DNA from: Nocardia macrotermitis
GTDB lineage: Bacteria; Actinomycetota; Actinomycetes; Mycobacteriales; Mycobacteriaceae
Length of the DNA: 48,210 nt
Assembly (NCBI RefSeq): GCF_009604405.1
Contig: NZ_WEGK01000029.1
Span: forward strand, 1 to 48,210
Reading direction: 5' to 3'
Part shown: positions 25,010 through 33,810 of the stretch, piece after piece
How the letters are laid out: every line of letters starts with the position of its first letter
Numbering within the stretch: the stretch's first letter is position 1
Notes under the pieces: generated by a model
What the model saw: only the letters and a program-made list of their open reading frames with translations
The model's database searches: none
What the model was told of the DNA's origin: nothing
Position numbers and translations under genes: made by a program

Positions 25010-26067
25010 CGCTGTCCTCCCGGCGGCGGCGCGGGCGTGGGCGCGGCGTACGGCGTCCCGAACAGCAGCCCCTGCTGCAACCGCGGCAGCGTCAGATCCG
25101 CCTCGGCCCACAGGTTCATGTAGTCGCCGCGAATCCCGTTCCGAACGGCCACCGGCGGGAACGGGAAGGTGGCGAGCTGATGGACGTTGTCGACCAGATC
25201 GTCACCGGCCTCGGCGATCTTCTGTAGCAACGGCACCAGCCCGGCGAGGTTCTTGCTCAGGTCGCCCCGGGTCTGCTGGACCAGTGCGGTGCCGGCCGCG
25301 CCGAAGCGGGTCAGCGCGTCCAGGGCGGTGGTGAGGTTGCCGCGCTGCTGATTCAGCACGTCGACGGCGGGTGCGATGGCCGTGAGGGCCTTGCCTATCG
25401 TGTCGTTGTCCTTCGCCGCCGCGGTGGAGAAGCGGTCCAGGCCGTCCAGTGTGGAGGTGATGTCGTCGCGTTGCGAATTCAGCTCGCCCAGCAGCGAATT
25501 CATCTGGTCGATCACCTTGCCGATCGAATCCTGATGTCCGGCAAGGGCTTTGTTCGCCTCGGACACGATGGTCTGTAGGTTGCCCAGGCCGCCGTCGTTG
25601 AGCACCAGGGACAGGGCCGCGAGGGTCTGCTCGGTGGTCGGGTAGTCGCCCGCGCGTCGCAGGGGGATCACGCTGCCTTCGGTCAGTCTGCCCTGCGGGT
25701 CGGGCGGTGCGGTGAGTTCGATGTGGGTCGCGCCGAGCAGGCTGGTCTGGCCGATCTTCGCGGTCGCGTTGGCCGGTAGCGCGGTGCCGGGGTCCAGGGT
25801 GACGGTCACTTTGGCGTGCCAGTCCTGTGTGGTGATCGCCGTGATCGAGCCGACCTCCACATCGCGCACCATGACCGGCGAGTTCGGGGTGATGGTGGTG
25901 ACGTCGGGCATCTCGATGGTGACGTGAAAGCTGCCGGGTCCGTGGCCCTTGGCGCCGGGCAGCGGCAGTGAGTTCAAGCCGGTCCACTGACATCCGGAAA
26001 GCATGGCGCACAACGTGATTCCACACGCCAACGCGAGCGGCCGGCGATACCGCAGCAGCAGGTTCAG
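25006..26067 (-). CDS. mceE: Mce family lipoprotein, MceE subunit (likely CTG start)
   Basis: This 353-aa lipoprotein begins NLLLRYRRPLALACGITLC and has a lipobox LSGC, then an MCE domain (FHVTIEMPDVTTITPNSPVMVRDVEVGSI) and helical repeats. No ATG, GTG or TTG lies at a sensible place. The nearest upstream candidate is GTG 26220, which would add 51 residues of unrelated Arg/His-rich sequence before the signal peptide. The CTG at 26067 overlaps the mceD stop as CTGA. All of the A/B, B/C, C/D and E/F junctions use the same 4-nt overlap. I therefore propose CTG. The start is not proven. Confidence 0.85.
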   Translation of the reverse strand: MNLLLRYRRPLALACGITLCAMLSGCQWTGLNSLPLPGAKGHGPGSFHVTIEMPDVTTITPNSPVMVRDVEVGSITAITTQDWHAKVTVTLDPGTALPANATAKIGQTSLLGATHIELTAPPDPQGRLTEGSVIPLRRAGDYPTTEQTLAALSLVLNDGGLGNLQTIVSEANKALAGHQDSIGKVIDQMNSLLGELNSQRDDITSTLDGLDRFSTAAAKDNDTIGKALTAIAPAVDVLNQQRGNLTTALDALTRFGAAGTALVQQTRGDLSKNLAGLVPLLQKIAEAGDDLVDNVHQLATFPFPPVAVRNGIRGDYMNLWAEADLTLPRLQQGLLFGTPYAAPTPAPPPGGQR

Positions 26068-27293
26068 CCCGGTTGTCCCGGCAGCAGCAGGTGTTTCAGC
26101 GACGGCGGGCTGTACACGAGCTGACCGGGTCCCGCGCCGGTGCCGATGGTCGGATTGATCGAGACCTGAGGGTAATTCATCCGCAGCGTGTTCAGCAGCG
26201 GCCCGAGATACTGCGCGCACAGTTTGGCTCCTTCCGCGGAGGTGGCGTTCGCGACCGCGGCGATCGAGCCGCAGAGGAAGTTGATCGGGTTGCCGAAGTT
26301 CGGGAAGCCGGGCACGCCGGTGATCGCGCCCTGCCCCGGGTTGTAGGTGTTGTAGTAGTTGGACAGTGCGGTGGGTGCGCGATGCAGTACGGTTTCGAGT
26401 GCATCACGTTGGGAGACAAGGACTCCCGTCGCATCGGAGAGCTGCTTCAGCTGGGTGGTGATGCCGTCGCGGTGCGTGGTCACGAACGACTGGATATCGC
26501 CGATCGCCGCGTCCAGGCTGGTCAGCGCGGTCGAGAGTTCGTCGTGGTTGCCCGCGAGCACCTGGGCGACCGTGGCCAATCGTCCCTGGAACACCACGAT
26601 CTGCTGATCGCTGGCCGCCAGCGCGGTGGTGAACGCCTGCAGGTTACGGATGGTGCCGAACAGGTCGGCGCTGCCCGCGGACAGGGTGTTCATCGTCGCG
26701 GAGAGCTGTTGCAGGCTGGCGCGCAACGTATCTCCGTTGCCGTGCAGTGCTGCGGCGGCGGATCCGAGCAGTCTGGCGCCGGGCCCGGTGGGGTCGGTCG
26801 AGGTGGGCGCGAGTGCGGTGGTGACCCGGTTCAACTGCTGTTCGACCTGATCCCATTCCACCGGGACCGCGGTGCGATCGGCCGGAATGTCGACCGCGTG
26901 CCCGGCGTCGGGACCACCGGTCCATGCCGGGGTCAGCTGGACGAAACGCGCCGCGACCAGGCTCTGAGCCATGATCACGGCCTGCACGCCGGTGGGTAGT
27001 TTCAGCGACTTCGGCACCCGCATCCGCACGGTCAGGCCGGTGCCGTCGGTCTCGATACTGCGCACGGTGCCGACCTTCACCCCGACCACCCGCACCTCGT
27101 CACCGGGATACAGGCCGTTGGTCGCGGGGAAATGCGCTGTGACGGTGTAGAACCGGGAGTCCTGCGCGAAGTGGTATCCGGTCGCGAGCAGCGCGATCGC
27201 CACCACTGCCGCGCCGATGCGAATAGTCCAGCGCCGGAATGGCTTCGAGGAATTCGAGTGCCGACCGAGCGCGGCCCCGATGCGGGTGATCAT
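26064..27293 (-). CDS. mceD: Mce family protein, MceD subunit
   Basis: This 409-aa protein has a membrane anchor at about 23-43 (WTIRIGAAVVAIALLATGY) and an MCE domain (YTVTAHFPATNGLYPGDEVRVVGVKVGTV). Long helices follow (LQAFTTALAASDQQIVVFQGRL), and a C-terminal part contains CGS and KLCAQYLGP cysteines. Six Mce subunits are thought to form a periplasm-spanning tunnel for hydrophobic substrates. The start overlaps the mceC stop as ATGA. Confidence 0.92.
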   Translation of the reverse strand: MITRIGAALGRHSNSSKPFRRWTIRIGAAVVAIALLATGYHFAQDSRFYTVTAHFPATNGLYPGDEVRVVGVKVGTVRSIETDGTGLTVRMRVPKSLKLPTGVQAVIMAQSLVAARFVQLTPAWTGGPDAGHAVDIPADRTAVPVEWDQVEQQLNRVTTALAPTSTDPTGPGARLLGSAAAALHGNGDTLRASLQQLSATMNTLSAGSADLFGTIRNLQAFTTALAASDQQIVVFQGRLATVAQVLAGNHDELSTALTSLDAAIGDIQSFVTTHRDGITTQLKQLSDATGVLVSQRDALETVLHRAPTALSNYYNTYNPGQGAITGVPGFPNFGNPINFLCGSIAAVANATSAEGAKLCAQYLGPLLNTLRMNYPQVSINPTIGTGAGPGQLVYSPPSLKHLLLPGQPG

Positions 27294-28315
27294 TTGACCT
27301 GCGGAATGGGCAGGGGTGCGGGCGGCAGGCCGAACACCGTATTGAGCAGGGGCTGAGTGTAATCCGCGGGCACCAGGTTCTGGATGTACGCGTAGAAGTA
27401 CGGGCCGCTGGCCACCGCGTCGCCGAGGGTGCCGATGTAGGTGGACAGGCCCTGGATCGATTGGGATATGTTGTCGCGGTTCTTGTTCAGCAAGGTCAGC
27501 ACCTGTCCGAGTTTGGTGAGCGCCGGGGTCAGCGCGGCGTTGTCCTCGTGCACCATCCCTGAGAGTTGTTGGGACAGTTGGGTTATCCCGGTGATCAGGC
27601 CGCCGAGCGCCTGGCTGCGGACCTGGAGTTCGCCGAGCAGCGAATTGCCGTCCAGCAGCAGCTTGTTCACCTGTGGCGCGCGACCGGCAAGCACCGAGGT
27701 CACCTGCTGTGCCCCGGCCAGCAGCGTGCGCAGCGCGGCATCGCGCTGGTTGACGGTCTCGGCCAGACGTTTCATTCCGTCCAGCGCGGGCCCTACCTGC
27801 GGCGCGGCGGCGGTGAGCACGTCCGAGGCGCTGTCCAGCGCCCGGGTCAGTTGTCCCAGATCGATGTCGCGCAGCGAGCTGGTGGCCTGGTTGAGAATAT
27901 TCGGCAGCGTGTATCCGGATCGGGTGCGCTCCAACGGAATCACGCTGTGCGGGCGCAGCCTTCCGTTCCCCGACGGCGTGAGTTCGATCGCCCGCTTGCC
28001 CAGCAGCGAGGTGGTCTTGATCGCCGCGCCGGTCGAATCACCCAGGGCCACAGCGGGATCGGCGCTGAAGGTGATCCGGGCGTGGCCGCGGTCCACGGCG
28101 ATGGCGGTCACCGAGCCGATCTTCACCCCGGCCGCCGCGACGTCGTCGCCCACGAGCAGCCCGCTGGCGTCGTCGAAGATCGCGGCATAACGCAGAGTGG
28201 GCGGGTTCAGCAGCGGTATGCGGTCGAATTGCAGGGATACCAGGCAGATCGCGACCGTGATCACGATGCCGACGAGCCCGACGCGGCCGGCGAGATGTGC
28301 GGAGAGTCGCTTCAT
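27290..28315 (-). CDS. mceC: Mce family protein, MceC subunit
   Basis: This 341-aa protein has an N-terminal anchor (VGLVGIVITVAICLVSL) and an MCE domain (YAAIFDDASGLLVGDDVAAAGVKIGSVTAI). The helical part is regular in hydrophobic heptads. The short end GLPPAPLPIPQ is typical of MceC. ATG 28315 overlaps the mceB stop as ATGA. The longer frame from 28408 is rejected because it runs back into mceB. Confidence 0.92.
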   Translation of the reverse strand: MKRLSAHLAGRVGLVGIVITVAICLVSLQFDRIPLLNPPTLRYAAIFDDASGLLVGDDVAAAGVKIGSVTAIAVDRGHARITFSADPAVALGDSTGAAIKTTSLLGKRAIELTPSGNGRLRPHSVIPLERTRSGYTLPNILNQATSSLRDIDLGQLTRALDSASDVLTAAAPQVGPALDGMKRLAETVNQRDAALRTLLAGAQQVTSVLAGRAPQVNKLLLDGNSLLGELQVRSQALGGLITGITQLSQQLSGMVHEDNAALTPALTKLGQVLTLLNKNRDNISQSIQGLSTYIGTLGDAVASGPYFYAYIQNLVPADYTQPLLNTVFGLPPAPLPIPQVK

Positions 28316-29334
28316 GATCGGGGTGCGCACCTTCCGGTCTTCTGGTCGGTCATCTGCACGACCGTCGGTTTGCCGTCCGGGCCGGTGAGTTTGAACGACA
28401 GGCCGCACATGTAGAAGTTGAAGAACGAGCCGTAGGCGCCGGTGCGGGTCAGCTTGCGGTAGTCGTCGGGCAGCTGGTTCAGCACGCCGTCCAGGTCGTT
28501 GATGTGATTCACGCTGGGAGTCAGCGCCGTGTCCATCCCGTTGATGGTCGCCGCCAGGTCCGGGCGGACGTCGGTGAGCAGTCCGGCGAAGGTCTCGGTG
28601 GCCCGATCGAGGGTGCCGACCGCGCGCCCGATGAGTGCGCGATCGCTCGCCAGGCCCGACACCAGCTGTTGCAGATGGTCCAGCGTGCTGCCGAATTGAT
28701 CACCGCGCGAGGAGATTTCACCCAGCACGGTGTTCAGGTTGGTGATCACCCGCCCGATCACCTGATCCCGGTCGGCCAGCGTGGTACTCACCGCGCCGAC
28801 GCGCTCGAGCACCTCGGTGATGGTCCCCGCGCGGCCCTGGAAGATCTGGAGCAGGGCCATGGACAACTCGTTGACCTGCCGGGGATCCAGTGCCTGGAGC
28901 AGCGGGTGGAATCCGCCCAGCAGCGCGTCCAGATCCAGGGCGGGCGCGGTGTTCGGTGGCGCGATGGTCGCGCCCGGGGGCAGCGGTGTGGCGCTGGTTC
29001 CGCGTTGCAGTTCGAGATAGCGGTTCCCGACCAGGTCCTCGTAGCGGATCGCCGCCCGGGTGGTCGTGGTCGGCCGGTCGCCGCTATCGATCGTGAAATC
29101 GACGTGGGCGCGGTGATCCGCGCCGTAGCGGACCGCCCGGACCGAGCCGACCGGTACGCCCGCGATGCGCACCTTCGCACCCGGATGCATGCCGGACGCG
29201 TCGGCGAACACCGCGTGATAGGTGCGCGCGTTCCCGGAATCGACCTGGGTGAACACCAGCACCATGGCGCCGTTCACCGCCAGCATCACCAGCACGAAGA
29301 TGCCGAGTTTCACTGCGAGAGAGGGGTTCTTCAT
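28312..29334 (-). CDS. mceB: Mce family protein, MceB subunit
   Basis: This 340-aa protein has an anchor LGIFVLVMLAVNGAMVLVF, an MCE domain (YHAVFADASGMHPGAKVRIAGVPVGSVRAV), then helices and a conserved end with FNFYMCGL. It is translationally coupled to mceA (ATGA at 29331-29334) and to mceC. Confidence 0.93.
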   Translation of the reverse strand: MKNPSLAVKLGIFVLVMLAVNGAMVLVFTQVDSGNARTYHAVFADASGMHPGAKVRIAGVPVGSVRAVRYGADHRAHVDFTIDSGDRPTTTTRAAIRYEDLVGNRYLELQRGTSATPLPPGATIAPPNTAPALDLDALLGGFHPLLQALDPRQVNELSMALLQIFQGRAGTITEVLERVGAVSTTLADRDQVIGRVITNLNTVLGEISSRGDQFGSTLDHLQQLVSGLASDRALIGRAVGTLDRATETFAGLLTDVRPDLAATINGMDTALTPSVNHINDLDGVLNQLPDDYRKLTRTGAYGSFFNFYMCGLSFKLTGPDGKPTVVQMTDQKTGRCAPRS

Positions 29335-30497
29335 CGTTTGCCGCCCAGGCCGAACAGGTAGGAGAGCGGATCGGTGACGCGCAGCCCGACCCCCTGCCGG
29401 GACGGATCGAACGGATTCACCCCGGTGTCGGTGACCACGTACGGGACGTTGACCACCGGATCGGTGTAGGGCAGACCGAGGCAGTGCGGTCCGCCGGTCG
29501 CGTTCACCTTGGGCAGATCCTTCGGGTACTGATACGGACTCACTCCCGGCACGAGCCCGGCGAACATCTTGATGCCCGGCTGTCCGGTGTAGGCGGCCGG
29601 ATTGGTCTTGTTCTCGGCGGTGATGCCCTGGAACAGGCAGGGGATCTCGGGTGCGTAGAGGCCGAGCAGCGCGCTCGTCGGGGCGGTCAGGCGCAGGACG
29701 TTCGCCAGCGCGGAGCCGTTGTGCTGCAACAGATTCGATCCGGAGTTCGCCAGCGTCGTCGCGCTCGACAGGGTCTGGGTCAGTTGACGTTGTTGCTCGA
29801 CGACGGAGTAGCTCGTGGTGGTCAGCGCGGTCAGGGTGCGCATGAGATCCGGTGTCACATCGCCGTACAGCCGGCTCGTCGGCGCGGCCGCGCGCAGCAA
29901 CTCGCCGATGCCCGGATTCGCCGCGTTCAGTTCCGCCAGCACGCCCGACGCGCGATCCAGCGCGGTGCCGAGCCGGTCGCCGCGATCACGCAGCGCGGTG
30001 GACAGGGCGCCGAGGGTGGCGTCGAGTTGGGCGGGGTCCACCGCGCGCAGCAGCGTGGTCAGTTCTTCGAAGACCGTGTTCAATTCGACTGTGACACGGG
30101 TGATGTCGATGGTCGCGCCCGCGGTGAGCCGGGCCGGCGCGGGGTCGGCGGGGGCGGTGAGGCTGACGAATTTCGCGCCGAAGACGGTGTTGGAGGTGAT
30201 GGCCGCGGTGACGTCGGCCGGGATCGAGTTCAGCGCCGCGCGGTGCAGCCGCAAGGTCAGCCGGGCGCGATCGGCGTGATAGTCGATCGCGGTCACCTCG
30301 CCGACCTCGACGCCGGTCATGGTGACGCGTGCGCCGCGATCCATGACCAGACCGGCGCGATCGGCGATCAGCGTCACCGTCGCCCAGTCCTGGAAACGCT
30401 GCTGATAACTGCCCAGCACGAACCACACGATCGCGATCGCCGCCAGAATCAACGCCAGCACAGCGGATTTCGGCTTCGCCCACCGCAGCATACGCAT
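29331..30497 (-). CDS. mceA: Mce family protein, MceA subunit
   Basis: This is a 388-aa protein. An N-terminal anchor (SAVLALILAAIAIVWFVLG) is followed by an MCE domain (ATVTLIADRAGLVMDRGARVTMTGVEVGEVTAI). A long helical region and a conserved end (IPCLFQGI, GGPHCLGLPYTDP) follow. ATG 30497 has AGGGGG 5 nt upstream. It starts 9 nt after yrbEB. Confidence 0.93.
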   Translation of the reverse strand: MRMLRWAKPKSAVLALILAAIAIVWFVLGSYQQRFQDWATVTLIADRAGLVMDRGARVTMTGVEVGEVTAIDYHADRARLTLRLHRAALNSIPADVTAAITSNTVFGAKFVSLTAPADPAPARLTAGATIDITRVTVELNTVFEELTTLLRAVDPAQLDATLGALSTALRDRGDRLGTALDRASGVLAELNAANPGIGELLRAAAPTSRLYGDVTPDLMRTLTALTTTSYSVVEQQRQLTQTLSSATTLANSGSNLLQHNGSALANVLRLTAPTSALLGLYAPEIPCLFQGITAENKTNPAAYTGQPGIKMFAGLVPGVSPYQYPKDLPKVNATGGPHCLGLPYTDPVVNVPYVVTDTGVNPFDPSRQGVGLRVTDPLSYLFGLGGKR

Positions 30498-30506
30498 CGG
30501 GTCCCC

Positions 30507-31358
30507 CTAACCGGACAGGTGGAAATTGCCGTTGCCGCCGTACAGCGCCAGCGAAACCAGCAGGACGACCAGGACGACCATGATCAGCGACATCCGCACC
30601 GCGCGCCCGACCGCCGCGCCGACCCCGGCCGGGCCGCCCGACGCGGTGAATCCGTAATGCGTGTGGATCAGCATGACCAGCATCGCGATCAGCACGGCCT
30701 GCATGAATGACCACGCCACGTCGACGGGATTGAGGAAGGTCGAGAAGTAGTGGTCGTAGAGCCCGGACGATTGGCCGAAAAGCACTACGGTGGTGAACTT
30801 TCCGGCCAGGAACGAAGCCGCCAGCGCCAGCGAGTACAGCGGGATGATGGTGACCATTCCCGCCGCGACCCGGGTGCTCACCACATACGGAATCGGCCGG
30901 ATGGCCATGGATTCCAGCGCGTCGATCTCCTCGGCGATCCGCATGGCTCCGATCTGCGCGGTCGCGCCGCCGCCGAGCGTGGCGGACAGGCCGATTCCGG
31001 CGATCACCGGGGCGGCGATGCGGACGTTGATGAAGGCGGACAGGAATCCCGACAGCGCCTCGATGCCGATACTGCCCAGCGAGCTGAAACCCTGGATGGC
31101 GATGGTGCTGCCGGTGGCCAGCGTCATGAATCCCACGATCGCGGCGGTGCCGCCGATCATCGCCAAAGCGCCACTGCCCATGCTGATTTCGGCGACCAGG
31201 CGCAGAGTTTCGGCCGGATGTCTGATGACCGCGCCGGGAATGTGGGCAATGGTCTTGCCGTAGAACAGGATTCGCAGGCCGACCGAATCGACGGCGTCGT
31301 TCCAGCGCTGTAGCCGCCGCCGGGTGGCGGTGAACTTTCCGGTCTCGGCGATATGCAT
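30507..31358 (-). CDS. yrbEB: YrbE/MlaE-family ABC transporter permease B
   Basis: This 283-aa integral membrane protein of the MlaE family has about five or six transmembrane segments. The conserved core reads GLSATLGGGATAQIGAMRIAEEIDALESMAIRPIPYVVSTRVAA. Together with YrbEA and a separately encoded MceG ATPase (not in this window) it would drive Mce import. It lies 6 nt after yrbEA and 9 nt before mceA. Confidence 0.93.
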   Translation of the reverse strand: MHIAETGKFTATRRRLQRWNDAVDSVGLRILFYGKTIAHIPGAVIRHPAETLRLVAEISMGSGALAMIGGTAAIVGFMTLATGSTIAIQGFSSLGSIGIEALSGFLSAFINVRIAAPVIAGIGLSATLGGGATAQIGAMRIAEEIDALESMAIRPIPYVVSTRVAAGMVTIIPLYSLALAASFLAGKFTTVVLFGQSSGLYDHYFSTFLNPVDVAWSFMQAVLIAMLVMLIHTHYGFTASGGPAGVGAAVGRAVRMSLIMVVLVVLLVSLALYGGNGNFHLSG

Positions 31359-31364
31359 CGGCGC

Positions 31365-32132
31365 TCACTTCCCCGAGATCCGGATGCCGACCGCGGTGAC
31401 CACGGTATTGACCACGAACAACGCGATGAACGCGTAGACCACGGTCTCGTTCACCGCCTGGCCGACGCTCTTCGGGCCGCCGGTGACCGACAGGCCGCGA
31501 TAGCACGCGACGAGCCCTGCGATCATGCCGAACAACAGTGCCTTGACCGCGGAGATGCCCAGTTCGGTCGCGCCGGTCAGCAGGGTGATGCCCGAGGCGA
31601 ACGCGCCCGGGTTCACGCCCTGCAACTGCACGGAGAACGCGAAACCGCCCGCGATGCCGATCGCGCAGACCAGGCCGTTGAGTAGCACCGCGACCATGGT
31701 CGAGGCGACGACGCGCGGAATCACCAGGCGCACAATGGGATCGATACCCAGCACGCGCATGGCGTCGATCTCCTCGCGGATCACCCGCGAACCCAGATCC
31801 GCGCACATGGCCGTCGCGCCCGCGCCCGCGACGATCAGCACCGTGACCATCGGGCCGACCTGGGTGACCGCGCCGAATGCCGCGCCCGCGCCGCTCATGG
31901 TGGCCGCGCCGATCTCGCGCAGCAGGATATTGAGCGTGAAGCTGACCAGGACGGTGAACGGGACCGCGACCAGGACCGTCGGCAGCAGTGATACCCGCGC
32001 CAGCAGCCAGCCCTGTTCGACGAATTCGCTGAATCGGAACCGGGTGGTCACCAGGCCACGGCCGACATCGGCGACCATGGCGAAGAACTGGCCTACTTCT
32101 CGAACGGGAGCATTCAGTCGTTCCAGTGTCAT
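31365..32132 (-). CDS. yrbEA: YrbE/MlaE-family ABC transporter permease A
   Basis: This 255-aa protein of the MlaE family carries the signature GAGATAMCADLGSRVIREEIDAMRVLGIDPIVRLVIPRVVAS. The ATG at 32132 has GGAGG 4 nt upstream. A longer frame extends 103 codons upstream into the synthetase gene and lacks a membrane-protein pattern, so it is rejected. A 106-bp gap to the preceding synthetase holds a palindrome and may contain an internal promoter. Confidence 0.92.
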   Translation of the reverse strand: MTLERLNAPVREVGQFFAMVADVGRGLVTTRFRFSEFVEQGWLLARVSLLPTVLVAVPFTVLVSFTLNILLREIGAATMSGAGAAFGAVTQVGPMVTVLIVAGAGATAMCADLGSRVIREEIDAMRVLGIDPIVRLVIPRVVASTMVAVLLNGLVCAIGIAGGFAFSVQLQGVNPGAFASGITLLTGATELGISAVKALLFGMIAGLVACYRGLSVTGGPKSVGQAVNETVVYAFIALFVVNTVVTAVGIRISGK

Positions 32133-32193
32133 CGAACCTCCAGCGGACTGCTCGGATGCTGCGTGCGACGCCGGTGCCGAGTTGACCGAATGG

Positions 32194-32210
32194 GTAACTA
32201 TTGCAGTTAC
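32194..32210. promoter_or_regulatory. Palindrome before yrbEA, candidate operator/promoter
   Basis: GTAACT-ATTGC-AGTTAC is a perfect 6-bp-arm inverted repeat in an A/T-rich patch about 60-80 nt before the yrbEA start. A minus-strand TATAGT (near 32222) is a possible -10. It could bind the TetR encoded at the end of the operon. No binding evidence exists in the sequence itself. Confidence 0.45.
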
Positions 32211-32238
32211 AGTGTGACCAACTATACATTTGATCGGG

Positions 32239-33810
32239 TCATCGGGAACCGGTTTCCAGAAGATTGCGGAGGCCGTGGATATCGACCTTGCCGGTGGTGC
32301 CGCGCGGGATGGCGTCATCGGTGTCGAGCAGTCGCCAGACCGTCGGTATCTTGAACGAGCTGAGGATCTCACGGGCGGCCGTGCGGAGTGCGTCGGCTGT
32401 CGTGCCGGTGTCGCACACCACGGCCGCGGCGACCCGATCACCTTGTGCGCCCGGGATATTGGTGACGAACGCGGCGGCGACGCCGGGCAGGGTGCGCAGG
32501 GCGCGTTCGACCTCGGTGGGGTAGACCGTTGCGCCGCTGACCTTGAACATGTCGTCGGATCTGCCGTGGTGGTGCAGGAATCCGCAGTCGTCGAGATGGC
32601 CCAGATCGCCGGTGGGGTAGAAGCCGTCGACGGTGAACAGGTCGGTGCGGCGGCGTCTGCACATGCCGCGCAACGTATTCGGGCCGCGCAACTGGATCAT
32701 GCCCACCGAACCCGGCGGGACGGGGTGGCCGTCGACGGGGTCGGCGATGCGGACTTCCGTACCGTCGAAGGGGCGGCCGCAGCTGCCCCAGGCGGTGCGG
32801 GGCATATCGGTGTCGGCGCGGAAACCGCTGTACGGGCCGAAGGATTCGGTCATGCCGAAGAGGTTCGCGCGGGCTCCGGGGTGGGCGCGCAGGTGCTCGG
32901 GTAGGAGGGCCTCCAGGCTGCCCGGGCGTAGGGTCGGGACGCTGATGCCGAGTTCATTCGCCTGTCGGGCAAGGGATTCCGCTTGATCCGGCCAACCGCG
33001 GAACAGGGTGACCTTTTCGTCTCGCAGCAGTTTCAGGGTGGTTTTCGGATCGGGGATGGCCTCGGTGACGAGGGTGGCTCCGGCCAGCAGCGCGGACAGG
33101 ATGCCGCCGCCGAAGCCGCCTACCCAGAAGAACGGCATCGGGAGGTACAGGCGTGTGGTGTGGTCGATGCAGCGGCTCTCGAGGCCCGAGCGGACTGCGC
33201 CGAAAGCGTTTCCGTGTGAATGGATTACGGCTTTGGGGAGGCCGCGGCTGCCGGAGGTGAACATGATGGCCAAGGGGTCTGCGGCGGTCACGGTTTCGGT
33301 GAGGGCGTCGACGGTGGCTGCGGCGTGCGGCGTCGGGGGTGTGGTTGTCAGGTGTCCGACGGTGTGTACGCGACGTAGGGCGGGGAGGTTCGGATCTGCT
33401 TGCTGGGCAGGGGTGTTCGCTGTCAGGCCGAGATCGGCCAGGTAGTGGCGGCCTCGGAACTCCTCGACGGTGATGAGGTGTTGTACCGAGGCGACACGGA
33501 GTTGGGTGCGCAGTTCCGGTAGGCGCAGCAGGGTGCTCAGGGGGACGAGGACCGCGCCGATTCTGGTGAGTGCCAGTGCGATTCGGACCCAGTCGGTGCT
33601 GTTCGGGGCCAGCAGGCCGACTCGGATGCCTTTGCCGATACCGACGTCTAGCAGGAGGGCGGCCAAGTCTCTTGTGGTGGTGTGTAATTCGCGATAGGTG
33701 AGCCGGGAGAGTGGGTCTATCACCATCGGTGTCTCGGGCCGTTCTGCTGCCTGCGCGCGGATGAGTTGATCCATGGTGGACGGTGCCCGCTCGGCGGTCT
33801 GTTCAGTCAT
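32239..33810 (-). CDS. Acyl-CoA synthetase-like protein with altered ATP loop
   Basis: This 523-aa adenylate-forming enzyme has the usual layout: FFWVGGFGGG, FGMTESFGPYS, YPTGDLG, GRSDDMFKVSGATVYPTEVE, and a C-terminal Lys in RGTTGK. The P-loop reads TSGSRGLPKA (185-194) where the family has TSGSTGxPKG, so two positions differ. Activity may be changed. ATG 33810 overlaps the stop of the preceding synthetase by 8 nt. It is the last gene before yrbEA. Synthetases at this place in mce operons (FadD5 type) are thought to activate the imported acid. Confidence 0.88.
   Translation of the reverse strand: MTEQTAERAPSTMDQLIRAQAAERPETPMVIDPLSRLTYRELHTTTRDLAALLLDVGIGKGIRVGLLAPNSTDWVRIALALTRIGAVLVPLSTLLRLPELRTQLRVASVQHLITVEEFRGRHYLADLGLTANTPAQQADPNLPALRRVHTVGHLTTTPPTPHAAATVDALTETVTAADPLAIMFTSGSRGLPKAVIHSHGNAFGAVRSGLESRCIDHTTRLYLPMPFFWVGGFGGGILSALLAGATLVTEAIPDPKTTLKLLRDEKVTLFRGWPDQAESLARQANELGISVPTLRPGSLEALLPEHLRAHPGARANLFGMTESFGPYSGFRADTDMPRTAWGSCGRPFDGTEVRIADPVDGHPVPPGSVGMIQLRGPNTLRGMCRRRRTDLFTVDGFYPTGDLGHLDDCGFLHHHGRSDDMFKVSGATVYPTEVERALRTLPGVAAAFVTNIPGAQGDRVAAAVVCDTGTTADALRTAAREILSSFKIPTVWRLLDTDDAIPRGTTGKVDIHGLRNLLETGSR

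Noticed and set aside
23643..25111. Extra N-terminal 34 residues of mceF from a start at 25111
   Set aside because: The residues are a shadow of mceE, and ATG 25009 gives a clean membrane anchor and the common ATGA overlap.
29986..32229. A 747-codon open frame on the minus strand over mceA, yrbEB and yrbEA
   Set aside because: It is a shadow frame of the high-GC mce/yrbE genes, which have clear family motifs, overlaps and ribosome sites. Its translation is Arg/Gly/Asp-rich repetitive sequence without any domain.
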